Origin: Lachnospiraceae bacterium
GTDB lineage: Bacteria > Bacillota > Clostridia > Lachnospirales > Lachnospiraceae
NCBI GenBank assembly: GCA_030825115.1
Contig: JAPJQL010000014.1
Location: 4,839-68,838, forward strand
Direction of reading: 5' to 3'
Length of the DNA: 64,000 nucleotides
This document shows, in pieces, positions 47,647-56,373 of the stretch. Position numbers and translations under genes: made by a program. Positions within the stretch are counted from its first letter, which is position 1. Every line of letters begins with the position of its first letter. The notes below the pieces were generated by a model, which was not told the DNA's origin, searched no databases, and worked only from the letters and a program-made list of their open reading frames with translations.

Positions 47647-50022
47647 TTACAGCACCTGCTCCGTAAATCTCCTGATATTCGAAGCATTTACATATTTCTC
47701 AACCGTTCCGTCCTTTACGACCACCAGGGTCGGCGCCTGCATAATCCCAAACTGCTCGCTCAGCTCCGGATTTTCTTCCGCGTCAATCGTCTGGTATTCC
47801 ACGTCCTTCAAAAACTCTTTTGCAATCTTGCAGTTCGGACAAGTCTTGGTTGTAAACAGATAAGTTCCCGCTGATGCCTGTGCGCTCTCCACTGCCGCGG
47901 CTGCCGCCTCCGCCACATGCGCTGCCGCCTTATGGCTCTTCTTCAGCACGGAATGGGCCACATCGTAAGTGGTGCGGTTCTTGTATTCCTGGGATTTTCC
48001 TTCATTCCAGTTCTTTACCGGGCGGTAATAACCGGTGATCCGGCTGTAAATCTCTGCTTCCTGCCCGCAGATCGGACAGGTGTTATGCTCCCCAATCAGA
48101 TACCCGTGCTCGCGGCAGATCGAATACGTCGGAGACAAGGTGTAGTACGGGAGTTTGTAGTTCTCTGCAATCGTGCGGATCAGCTTCGACGCCGACTTCC
48201 AGTCTGGCATCTTCTCCCCTAAAAATGCATGGAATACCGTTCCCGACGTGTACAGCGTCTGCAGCTCATCCTGAATATCCAAGGCCTCAAAGACATCTGC
48301 GGTATAGTCAACCGGCAGGTGGGAGCTGTTGGTGTAGTAAGGGGTATCTCCCTTGCAGCCTGCGGTCTTGATATCCGGGTAGCGTTTTACGTCGTGTTTT
48401 GCCAGCCGGTAGGTGGTGGACTCTGCCGGGGTCGCCTCCAGGTTATACAGATCGCCGTACTGCTCCTGGTAGACTACCAGACGGTCGCGCATATGGTTCA
48501 GCACTTCCTTTGTAAACTGCTGGGTCTCTTCATGAGTCATATCCTTGCCAAGCCACCTGGCATTCAGACCGGCCTCATTCATCCCGATCAGACCGATCGT
48601 GGAGAAATGGTTGTTAAACGTGCCAAGATAGCGCTTGGTGTAGGGATACAGACCGCCGTCAAGCAGCTTGGTGATAACCTCCCGCTTTGCCTTTAAGGAC
48701 CTTGCAGAGATATCCATCATATGGTCGAGTCTCTCGTAAAAATCCTCCACATCGGACGCCAGGTATGCAATCCGCGGCATATTGATCGTGACAACGCCTA
48801 CAGAACCGGTGCTCTCGCCGGAGCCGAAGAATCCGCCTGTCTTTTTGCGGAGTTCACGCAGGTCAAGGCGCAGGCGGCAGCACATGCTCCGCACATCGCT
48901 TGGCTGCATATCGCTGTTGATATAGTTGGAGAAATACGGCGTGCCGTATTTTGCCGTCATCTCAAACAGCAGACGGTTGTTCTCCGTATCGGACCAGTCA
49001 AAGTCATTGGTGATGGAATAAGTCGGGATCGGGTACTGGAATCCGCGCCCGTTGGCATCGCCTTCGATCATCGTCTCGATGAACGCCTTGTTGACCATAT
49101 CCATCTCTGCCTTACAGTCCTTGTACTTAAAGTCCATCTCTTTGCCGCCCACGATGGCCGGAAGCTCTGCCATGTCATTCGGCACGGTCCAGTCCAGGGT
49201 GATGTTGGAAAACGGCGCCTGGGTTCCCCAGCGGCTTGGTGTGTTGACGCCGTAGATAAAGGATTCGATGCACTTCTTTACCTCGGAATAGCTTAAGTTG
49301 TCAACCTTGACAAACGGCGCCAGATAAGTATCAAAGGAGGAAAAGGCCTGGGCGCCTGCCCACTCATTCTGCATGATCCCAAGGAAGTTTACCATCTGGT
49401 TGCACAAAACCGACAGATGCTTCGCCGGAGAGGATGTAATCTTTCCTGTGATGCCTCCAAGCCCTTCCATCAGAAGCTGCTTTAAGGACCAGCCTGCACA
49501 GTAGCCGGTCAGCATGGACAGATCGTGGATATGGATGTCCGCATTGCGGTGCGCCTCTGCAATCTCATGGTCATAAATTTCAGAAAGCCAGTAGTTGGCC
49601 GTGATCGCGCCGGAGTTGCTGAGGATCAGTCCGCCTACCGAGTAGGTAACGGTGGAATTTTCCTTTACGCGCCAGTCTTCCACTTTTACATAGCTGTTCA
49701 CCACATCCTTGTAGTCCAGGATCGTGGTCTTCATGTTGCGGATCTTCTCACGCTGTTTTCTATATAAAATGTAAGCCTTTGCCACGTCGGTATAGCCGGT
49801 CTGCTCCAGCACGTGCTCCACGCTGTCCTGAATCTGCTCTACCGATACCCGCCCCTCTTCCATCTTCCCCTGGAAGTCTGCGGTTACCCGCAGGGACAAA
49901 AGCTCCAGAATCTCATTGTTGTAATCCTTGTTCGTCGCCTTAAATGCCTTCTTGATCGCCTCTGTAATCTTATTTAAACTAAATTCCGCAATCTCCCCGT
50001 CACGTTTAATGACATTAATCAT
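47647..50022 (-). CDS. nrdD: Anaerobic (class III) ribonucleotide reductase with C-terminal redoxin domain
   Basis: This 791-residue enzyme starts at ATG 50,022 (MINVIKRDG) after AAAGGAG. It has an N-terminal ATP cone (to about 90), the ten-stranded barrel (DIHIHDLSMLTGYCAGWSLKQLLMEG, RMCCRLRLDL-type CC pair in SDVRSMCCRLR), a zinc site (CREHGYLIGEHNTCPICG) and the glycyl-radical loop RITGYYRPVKNWN. After an Ala-rich linker the last 75 residues form a thioredoxin/glutaredoxin-like domain with TCPNCK and cis-Pro in MQAPTLVV. The fused redoxin suggests that electrons come from a thiol system rather than formate. NrdR boxes lie upstream. Confidence 0.95.
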   Translation of the reverse strand: MINVIKRDGEIAEFSLNKITEAIKKAFKATNKDYNNEILELLSLRVTADFQGKMEEGRVSVEQIQDSVEHVLEQTGYTDVAKAYILYRKQREKIRNMKTTILDYKDVVNSYVKVEDWRVKENSTVTYSVGGLILSNSGAITANYWLSEIYDHEIAEAHRNADIHIHDLSMLTGYCAGWSLKQLLMEGLGGITGKITSSPAKHLSVLCNQMVNFLGIMQNEWAGAQAFSSFDTYLAPFVKVDNLSYSEVKKCIESFIYGVNTPSRWGTQAPFSNITLDWTVPNDMAELPAIVGGKEMDFKYKDCKAEMDMVNKAFIETMIEGDANGRGFQYPIPTYSITNDFDWSDTENNRLLFEMTAKYGTPYFSNYINSDMQPSDVRSMCCRLRLDLRELRKKTGGFFGSGESTGSVGVVTINMPRIAYLASDVEDFYERLDHMMDISARSLKAKREVITKLLDGGLYPYTKRYLGTFNNHFSTIGLIGMNEAGLNARWLGKDMTHEETQQFTKEVLNHMRDRLVVYQEQYGDLYNLEATPAESTTYRLAKHDVKRYPDIKTAGCKGDTPYYTNSSHLPVDYTADVFEALDIQDELQTLYTSGTVFHAFLGEKMPDWKSASKLIRTIAENYKLPYYTLSPTYSICREHGYLIGEHNTCPICGQEAEIYSRITGYYRPVKNWNEGKSQEYKNRTTYDVAHSVLKKSHKAAAHVAEAAAAAVESAQASAGTYLFTTKTCPNCKIAKEFLKDVEYQTIDAEENPELSEQFGIMQAPTLVVVKDGTVEKYVNASNIRRFTEQVL

Positions 50023-50155
50023 GTTTTCCTTACTCCTTTCGACCGATACCCGATGCTGTAATATCCGCAAAGGCATATCATACCATTCTCCTGTATTTGA
50101 TGAAATTTCCGTCCTCGGACGCTATGAACCCAATTATAGCAGATGGCAAATGAAA

Positions 50156-50201
50156 ACACAATATCTAGTTTTGTCAAAATACAAGAACATAGATATTGTG
50201 T
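50156..50201 (-). promoter_or_regulatory. Pair of NrdR boxes upstream of nrdD1
   Basis: ACACAATATCTAGT (50,156-50,169) and ACATAGATATTGTGT (50,187-50,201) both match the NrdR box (acaCwAtATaTwGtgt) and start 31 bases apart, about three helical turns, as in known NrdR-controlled operons. The first overlaps the -35 region (TTGTGT, 17 bases from TATAAT) of the likely promoter, and a TTGACA lies between the boxes. Confidence 0.8.
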
Positions 50202-50259
50202 CTTATCACATTTTCTTATAACTAGTTGTCTGACGATTCGACAAACTTTACAGCGTTAT

Positions 50260-51507
50260 TTAGACCAGGCTTCCGAACAGTTCCGCCGGAACATACGCTT
50301 TTACAGCGATTCCGTCCTCCTGGTATTCTTCCGCGAGCAATTCCCCATATTTACGAATTGTCTGAATCTTGCCGGCCTCCTGATAAGGAAACAGTCGCTC
50401 CAGATATATTTTCTGACTTCTCAGGATTTTTTCCAGGGTATCTATAAGCTGCTCTAATCCGTCCCCGGTTTTTGCCGATATCCGAACCTGGTAATCAGAA
50501 TGCAGGTCTCTCGGCAGCTCCTCGTCTTTTTTGATATCCACTTTATTAAAAACCGTCACAAACGTCTTGTCCTGAACCCCCAGCTCCCGCAGCGTATCAT
50601 AGACCACATGCATCTGCATATCCATCTGCGGGTTCGAGCAGTCCACCACATGGAGGATGATGTCGCTGTACTTCGCCTCCTCCAGCGTGCTCTTGAACGC
50701 CTCGATCAGATGATGGGGCAGCTTGCGGATAAATCCTACCGTGTCGGTCAGCATGATCTGCTGCCCGCTCTCAAGCTCCAGATTCCGCGTCGTCGGGTCC
50801 AGCGTTGCGAACAATTTGTCCTCTGCCAGGATCCCTGCTCCTGTCAGTTTGTTTAACAGCGTCGATTTTCCGGCATTGGTGTAGCCGACGATCGCCGCCA
50901 CCGGGGTATGTGCCTTCTCCCGCTGCTTGCGGATCAGCTCCCTGTGCCGCTTGACATCCTCAAGCTCCGCCTTTAACTGGCTGATCCTGTCGTGGATCAG
51001 ACGGCGGTCCATCTCCAGTTTTTTCTCACCCGGTCCTCTGGTCCCGATACCGCCGCCCAGACGGGACAGGGAATTCCGCAGTCCTACCAGCCTTGCGGCC
51101 CGGTATTTGAGCTGGGCCAGCTCCACCTGGATCTTGCCCTCGCTGGTATTGGCATGTGACGCAAAGATATCCAGGATGACCATCGTGCGGTCCATCACCT
51201 TAATGTCAAGCGCATCTTCCAGATTCCGCAGCTGCGCCGGGGATAACTCATCGTCACAGACGACGCCCGTCGCATTCAGCTCCCAAAGCCGCTCCTTTAC
51301 CTCTTCGATCTTACCCTTTCCCAGATACGTCCCCGGATGGATCCGTTCCCGGTTCTGGATGATCTTGTCTACGGTGACCGCTCCCGCCGTTCGCACCAGC
51401 TCCTCAAGCTCATCCACGGAAGCCGCCGTATCATCCTCGTCACTGGTGCTGACTGCAATCAGGATGACCCTCTCCTCAATCTCTTTCATTTCTTTTAATT
51501 CTGCCAT
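50260..51507 (-). CDS. hflX: Ribosome-splitting GTPase HflX
   Basis: This 415-residue GTPase has the N-terminal HflX domain (GTYLGKGKIEEVKERL, CDDELSPAQLRNLEDAL, MDRTMVILDIFASHANTSEGKIQVELAQLKYRAARL) and a glycine-rich RLGGGIGTRGPGEKKLE loop with a helical hairpin. The G domain shows VGYTNAGKST (G1), LTDTVGFIRKLPH (G3) and VFNKVD (G4). HflX rescues stalled ribosomes under stress. It is followed leftward by the nrdD1 promoter region. Confidence 0.96.
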   Translation of the reverse strand: MAELKEMKEIEERVILIAVSTSDEDDTAASVDELEELVRTAGAVTVDKIIQNRERIHPGTYLGKGKIEEVKERLWELNATGVVCDDELSPAQLRNLEDALDIKVMDRTMVILDIFASHANTSEGKIQVELAQLKYRAARLVGLRNSLSRLGGGIGTRGPGEKKLEMDRRLIHDRISQLKAELEDVKRHRELIRKQREKAHTPVAAIVGYTNAGKSTLLNKLTGAGILAEDKLFATLDPTTRNLELESGQQIMLTDTVGFIRKLPHHLIEAFKSTLEEAKYSDIILHVVDCSNPQMDMQMHVVYDTLRELGVQDKTFVTVFNKVDIKKDEELPRDLHSDYQVRISAKTGDGLEQLIDTLEKILRSQKIYLERLFPYQEAGKIQTIRKYGELLAEEYQEDGIAVKAYVPAELFGSLV

Positions 51508-51522
51508 TTGTTCTCCTGTTTC

Positions 51523-52311
51523 TCACTGACTTTCACTACGGAAGCCGCCCTGACGCGTCTTCAAAAACAGAACCTCCCGGCTGACCTTTTCATCCGGTCC
51601 ATACGTCTCCAGATAATCCTCAAACAACTCCAGGGCCTTTTTAAAGTCTCCCAGGTTCTCATAGATGACAGCCTGGCTGTATGCGAGCTCCTGCATGGCC
51701 GGGTCGTCTGCCTGGCACGCCGCCATGCCTTTTTTGACATGTTCCAGCGCCTTGTCATATTCCTGGTTCTCAATGTCGCGGACCGCCATCCGGCTGTAAG
51801 CCAGCGCGTCTGCAAAGCCATAGGCCAGCGCCGCCTCATAATTCCCCAGCTCCAGCTGGCTGTAGCAGATCATCCGCCGGTAGCGCTCTTTTTCCCCGTC
51901 TTCCTTCATGAGAAGTTCAAATGTAGCCAGCGCCGCGCTGTAATCCTTCTGCTTATATTCTGCCTCTCCGCGGTAGGTCAATACTTCCGCTTCAAAACTT
52001 CCAATCTTTCCCTTAGAACCTTCCAGTATCTTATCAAATGCCGCAACTGCCTCCCCGTAGTTTCCGCCGTCCAGGTTGGCGACTCCTTCTTTCAGCAGCG
52101 TCTGCTGTGCCTTCCCCTTCTTGTAAGAGGAAACGCCAAAGAAAATGCCGCCTGCGATCAGGAGGATCAGCAGCGCCAAAATACCGAGGAGGATCCTGCG
52201 CTGCCTGCGCCTTCTTTTTCTCCTCGCCATCGCGCGGGCGCGGGCCTGGCGGTTTCCCGCCGGTCTGACTGCGCCGTTTCTTCTGTTGTACTCTTCCACG
52301 GGACCCATCAC
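51523..52311 (-). CDS. Membrane-anchored TPR protein
   Basis: This 262-residue protein begins with a very basic cytoplasmic stretch (ARAMARRKRRRRQRR) and one membrane helix (ILLGILALLILLIAGGIFFG). About five tetratricopeptide repeats follow on the outside (LLKEGVANLDGGNYGEAVAAFDKIL, ALATFELLMKEDG, YDKALEHVKKGMAACQ, ALELFEDYLETYG). It should be a scaffold; partners are unknown. It overlaps the dut stop by 4 bases and precedes hflX by 15. Confidence 0.85.
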   Translation of the reverse strand: MMGPVEEYNRRNGAVRPAGNRQARARAMARRKRRRRQRRILLGILALLILLIAGGIFFGVSSYKKGKAQQTLLKEGVANLDGGNYGEAVAAFDKILEGSKGKIGSFEAEVLTYRGEAEYKQKDYSAALATFELLMKEDGEKERYRRMICYSQLELGNYEAALAYGFADALAYSRMAVRDIENQEYDKALEHVKKGMAACQADDPAMQELAYSQAVIYENLGDFKKALELFEDYLETYGPDEKVSREVLFLKTRQGGFRSESQ

Positions 52312-52742
52312 TTTCTTCCGGTGCTTCCATGCCCGCCCCGGTCTTCATGTCCTAAACATGCCACCTCTTCAAACACGATCGCCGGCTGATGTTCCATGAT
52401 CCTGAACTGGCAGATCCGGTCTCCTTCATGGATCTTGGTATCCCGAAGGGCATAAGCCGGGAAAAACCACTGGTCATTATCCCCGCAGTAGCTCTCATCG
52501 ATGATCCCCATGTGATTCGTCTGTATGATTCCAAAGTTTTTAAAGGTGCTGCTTCTTGGCACCACATGGGCCTCATATCCCTGCGGCAGCTCCATCGCAA
52601 CGCCCAGCGGGATCAGACGGAATTCCCCCGCCTTGAGTTCCACATCCTCGGCAGCCCGCATATCGATCCAGTCAGACTTTCCGTCAATATACATCAGGCG
52701 TTCCATCTTATCTGTAAAATATTTGATTTTAATGTTCGGCAT
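52308..52742 (-). CDS. dut: dUTPase
   Basis: This 144-residue protein starts at ATG 52,742. It shows the trimeric dUTPase motifs: HVVPRSSTFKNFGI (motif 2), IIDESYCGDNDQWFFPAYAL (motif 3), GDRICQFRIMEHQP (motif 4) and a C-terminal RGGHGSTGRK (motif 5; usually RGxGGFGSTG). It converts dUTP to dUMP, limiting uracil in DNA and feeding thymidylate synthesis. It lies downstream of nrdG, giving a deoxynucleotide supply cluster. Confidence 0.92.
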   Translation of the reverse strand: MPNIKIKYFTDKMERLMYIDGKSDWIDMRAAEDVELKAGEFRLIPLGVAMELPQGYEAHVVPRSSTFKNFGIIQTNHMGIIDESYCGDNDQWFFPAYALRDTKIHEGDRICQFRIMEHQPAIVFEEVACLGHEDRGGHGSTGRK

Positions 52743-52830
52743 CTCTGTCTCCTTCTGTCGTGCATAAATTGGGGGATGCCGCCGGATATGGCACCGGAGC
52801 ATCCCCGCTATCGTTCATTATACTTGGTTA

Positions 52831-53322
52831 TCAGGTATTATGCAAGACCATCTGACCGGTCATCAGAGTCGGCTGCACTTCTATGACCCTCTGGTTCGAG
52901 CTTCCTTTCCAGTGCAGGCGGACATCTTTCTTCTCTGCCTGGAACTCCCCGTCTACCACCACATCCACTTTTTTAATATAAGGCAGATGGCAGATCTCCT
53001 CCCAGTCATACCCCGTATAAAGCCATATGGTCTTATGCGGGAACTTGTCACAGATTTCGTCGATCAGCTTCCCTGTGTCTTCCCGGTTGTCCGGATGGAG
53101 CGGGTCGCCTCCGCTCAGGGTGATTCCCGAAATGTATGGTTTTTTCAACTCCTCAAACAGTTCTTCTTTTGCAGCCCCGTCAAACGGAAGCCCTCCCCGG
53201 ATATCCCAGGTGATGGGGTTGTGGCATTCCTTACAGTTGTGGTTGCATCCTGCCACCCACAGAACAACCCGCAGTCCGTCCCCGTTGAGCATATCGTCTT
53301 TGGTAATGTTATGGTAACGCAT
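52831..53322 (-). CDS. nrdG: Anaerobic ribonucleotide reductase activating protein
   Basis: This 163-residue radical-SAM enzyme carries GCNHNCKECHNP (C-x3-C-x2-C binding the 4Fe-4S cluster) and ISGITLSGGDPLHPDNRED for SAM binding. It makes the glycyl radical on NrdD. It is separated from nrdD2 by one base. It is the only NrdG in the window, so it may also activate the redoxin-fused NrdD1. Confidence 0.96.
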   Translation of the reverse strand: MRYHNITKDDMLNGDGLRVVLWVAGCNHNCKECHNPITWDIRGGLPFDGAAKEELFEELKKPYISGITLSGGDPLHPDNREDTGKLIDEICDKFPHKTIWLYTGYDWEEICHLPYIKKVDVVVDGEFQAEKKDVRLHWKGSSNQRVIEVQPTLMTGQMVLHNT

Positions 53323-53323
53323 A

Positions 53324-55456
53324 TTACATGGATTTCCTCTCTGCTATTTCTGCCATCTTTGCTTCATTGAGACGGGTATCGCCCTTCACTCTGGAGTAGG
53401 ACAGATAACCGTTCATCCGCTCAATCTTGGTCAGGTTCTTACTTCCGCACACCGGACAGACGTCCATCTCAAGCTCCTGATGGCCGCAGTCGTCACAGTA
53501 TGCGAGGGACAGGTTCACGCCCTCGTAAAAGCCCATGTCCATCGCACGGCGGACCAGCGTCTTGATCGCATCTTTATTGTAGTCGATCGGATATTTTACA
53601 TACTGGATCTTGCCGCCGTTTGACAGCTCCCAGAAACGGTTTTCCAGGTTCTGCTTCTGGATCGGGGTGATGTCCTCCGTCACATGGCAGTGGAAGCTGT
53701 TGCTGACATATTCCCGGTCGGAAACGCCTTCGATGATGCCATATTTTTTGCGGAACTGCGTCACCTGCAGACCGCACAGGGATTCTGCCGGAGTTCCGTA
53801 GATGGCGTACAGGTTGCCGTCCTCTTCTTTGAACTCGTTGACCCGTTTGTTGATGTATTCCAGCACGTCCAGAGCAAACTGCCCGTCCTCCACCAGGGAT
53901 TTCCCATTGTACAGCTGCTGCAGCTCATTAAACGCCGTAATGCCAAAGGAGGCCGTCGCCGTCTTTAATACCGGCTTGATCTTGTCATGAAGCCCCAGAT
54001 GCCCGCCGTAAAAACCGCCCTCGCAGTAAGCGAGCGGATTGGTGGATGCGCGCATCTCCCCAAGGTATGCATAGGTGCGGATATGGATTTTCCGGATCAG
54101 TCCCAGATAATAGTCCAGAACCTCGTAAAAGTCCTGGCTCTCCTGTCTTGCCTTCGCCAGGATCATCGGAAGGTGCAGGCTGACCACGCCGATATTGAAC
54201 CGTCCCACAAACACCGGGAAGTCCTTATCGTCTGCCGGATACATGCCGCCCCGCTCGTACCACGGAGATAAGAAGGCGCGGCAGCCCATCGGGCTGATGA
54301 TCTTTCCGTACTGTTTGTACATGCTTGAAATGTAGCCCTTGCCCGTCAGGGAGAGCCAGTCCGGGTACATGGTTTTTGACGAGCACTCAATCCCCGCCTC
54401 AAACACATCCTCCAGGATTCCGCCCGGTCCGTGGAGCTTTTCATCATACAAAAATACAAGCTTGGGGAACAGCACCGGTTTCTTGCAGTTTTTCTTCCCC
54501 TGTCCGCCTTTTCTCACATTCAGCATCGTGATGGTCGCCATCTTTGCAAACCGGCTGGCCCCCGTCCCGGCCGTCATCGTGATAAACGGATAGTCTCCGC
54601 GGGAGGAGGATACGGAGTTGAACTTATACTCCCAGCCCTGGAAGCCCTGCTCCATATCACGCTGGACGTCCGCCCATGCCACTTCCTTAGCCTTTTCTTC
54701 TGTCAGGCCCAGGTTTTTATACTTGTCAATATATTTTTCATAGGATTTTTCCGCATACGGCGCAAGGATCTCCTCTACGCTCGGCACGGTAAATCCGCCG
54801 TACTGCTGGCTTGCCGCGCTGAGCACGATGTCGCCGATGACATCAAACGCTACATCCAGCGTCTTTGGTTCGTTGTACCAGAGGTTTCCCATCTCAAAAC
54901 CGCCGGAGAGGACGCTCTGGACGTCAAATAAACAGCAGTTCATTGTATCGCGTCGGGCCGACATATCATGGATATAAATATACCCTTCCCGACACGCCTG
55001 AAGTTCCTCTACCGTCATAAAAAACTTCTGATACAGCGACTTATTCAGCTCATTAAAGATCAAACTCCGCTTCGTAGATACCAGCGCACTGTCCGTATTG
55101 CTGTTCTCCTTATCGCCGATGTACATGATAGACTGGCTCTTTTTATACACCTCGTCCAGCATCTGTACAAAATCCTGCTTATAATTGCGGTAATCCCGAT
55201 AGCTCTTTGCCACCTGCGGATTCACCTTTTCCAACGCTCCCTCTACCAGATTGTGCATCTGGGCGATCGGAATCTTGCCGGTTCCCAGCTCCTTCGCCTT
55301 TTCCTCCACAAACTGGCAGATAAAGTTGATCTCTGCCTGGGAGAATGTGATCATCGCGCGGTTTGCCGACTTGTTTACTGCAATGACTACTTTCTGGACA
55401 TTAAAATCTTCCTGAGTGCCGTCTTTTTTTATGACCTTGATGTTGCTGCAGCTCAA
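53324..55456 (-). CDS. nrdD: Second anaerobic (class III) ribonucleotide reductase
   Basis: This 710-residue NrdD has an ATP cone (residues 1-95), a barrel with EGYIYIHDMSARRDTMNCCLFDVQSVLSGGFEMGN, ASQQYGGFTVPS and a zinc site (CDDCGHQELEMDVCPVCG). The glycyl-radical loop (RMNGYLSYSRVKGDTRLN) is at the extreme C-terminus. It has no redoxin domain and is clearly diverged from NrdD1, so it is a different class III subtype, probably formate-dependent. It shares an operon with nrdG and dut. Weak NrdR-like boxes may exist at about 55,510-55,560. Confidence 0.95.
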   Translation of the reverse strand: MSCSNIKVIKKDGTQEDFNVQKVVIAVNKSANRAMITFSQAEINFICQFVEEKAKELGTGKIPIAQMHNLVEGALEKVNPQVAKSYRDYRNYKQDFVQMLDEVYKKSQSIMYIGDKENSNTDSALVSTKRSLIFNELNKSLYQKFFMTVEELQACREGYIYIHDMSARRDTMNCCLFDVQSVLSGGFEMGNLWYNEPKTLDVAFDVIGDIVLSAASQQYGGFTVPSVEEILAPYAEKSYEKYIDKYKNLGLTEEKAKEVAWADVQRDMEQGFQGWEYKFNSVSSSRGDYPFITMTAGTGASRFAKMATITMLNVRKGGQGKKNCKKPVLFPKLVFLYDEKLHGPGGILEDVFEAGIECSSKTMYPDWLSLTGKGYISSMYKQYGKIISPMGCRAFLSPWYERGGMYPADDKDFPVFVGRFNIGVVSLHLPMILAKARQESQDFYEVLDYYLGLIRKIHIRTYAYLGEMRASTNPLAYCEGGFYGGHLGLHDKIKPVLKTATASFGITAFNELQQLYNGKSLVEDGQFALDVLEYINKRVNEFKEEDGNLYAIYGTPAESLCGLQVTQFRKKYGIIEGVSDREYVSNSFHCHVTEDITPIQKQNLENRFWELSNGGKIQYVKYPIDYNKDAIKTLVRRAMDMGFYEGVNLSLAYCDDCGHQELEMDVCPVCGSKNLTKIERMNGYLSYSRVKGDTRLNEAKMAEIAERKSM

Positions 55457-55669
55457 TGATTATCCCTCCTGATCTATCTTCTCTTCTATGGTCACAGCCG
55501 AGGAGATTGCACCACATATAGTACTCTCCTGTATCAATTCCCACATCATGTATGTTATACCTGATAAATGGTATCATGTTCTTACCGCGAAGTCAAGGGT
55601 CAGAATACCCAAATTCCAAAGATGAATATCCTATGTAAAAGAAAAGAGACTGGCTTTGCAGCCAGCCCC

Positions 55670-56287
55670 CTACTTTTCTTTTTCACTCAGATAAATCTCC
55701 TTGATCAGCTCCACCGTCCGGTCCATCCCCAGCAGGCTGACATTCAGCATGATCTGATGGGATTCCAGCTTGCCCCACGGCTTATCCGCGTAATTCTCAT
55801 AGTAGAACTTGCGCTTTCTGTCCACCCGGCGCACCGCATCTGCCGCCTCGTTCTCCGAAAGCTGGTACCGCTCCATGATCCGCTTCACACGGTCTTTCTT
55901 GTCCGCTCCAATAAAAATATTGATACACTTCGGATTATTGTGAAGCACCTCTGCCGCAGTACGTCCGATGATGACGCAGGGTCCCTGGGCCGCCAGGGTT
56001 TCGATGATTCCACACTGAGTCAGGTACAGGCTGTCATTCAGCGTAAGCCCGTATCCGGTCATGGAATTCGCCGTTTCCGGTATCCGGTAGTTGGCCAGAA
56101 AACGGCTCAGCGCGGCTTCATCAACCTGTTCCAGGTCATACTGGTCAACCCCCAGCTTCTGTGATGCCATGTCGATCAGTGCACGGTCATAACAGGGAAT
56201 CCCCAGTTCCTTTGCAACCCGCTCGCCAATCTCACGTCCACCGCTTCCAAACTGCCGCCCAATCGCAATCACCTGATTGTATTTCAT
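55670..56287 (-). CDS. Cytidylate-kinase-like protein
   Basis: This 205-residue protein starts at ATG 56,287 (MKYNQVIAIGRQFGSGGREIGERVA) after GAGGTG. It has a P-loop in GRQFGSGGREIG, CYDRALIDMASQKLG, CVIIGRTAAEVLHN and a lid-like DRVKRIMERYQLSENEAADAVRRVDRKRKFYYENY. It belongs to the cytidylate-kinase-like family (Cmk-like 2) common in Clostridia, distinct from canonical cmk; the true substrate is not established. Just upstream, overlapping frames end at the aminotransferase stop. Confidence 0.85.
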   Translation of the reverse strand: MKYNQVIAIGRQFGSGGREIGERVAKELGIPCYDRALIDMASQKLGVDQYDLEQVDEAALSRFLANYRIPETANSMTGYGLTLNDSLYLTQCGIIETLAAQGPCVIIGRTAAEVLHNNPKCINIFIGADKKDRVKRIMERYQLSENEAADAVRRVDRKRKFYYENYADKPWGKLESHQIMLNVSLLGMDRTVELIKEIYLSEKEK

Positions 56288-56373
56288 ACGGTTCACCTCG
56301 TTTCCATGAATCGAATCACGCGTCTTTGCCTTCTTACCTTCATTATAACTGATTTTGCCGGAAAAAGAAACCA

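Noticed and set aside
55500..55565. NrdR boxes upstream of nrdD2
   Set aside because: The better site matches only about 11 of 16 consensus positions and its partner fewer, so I did not annotate them.
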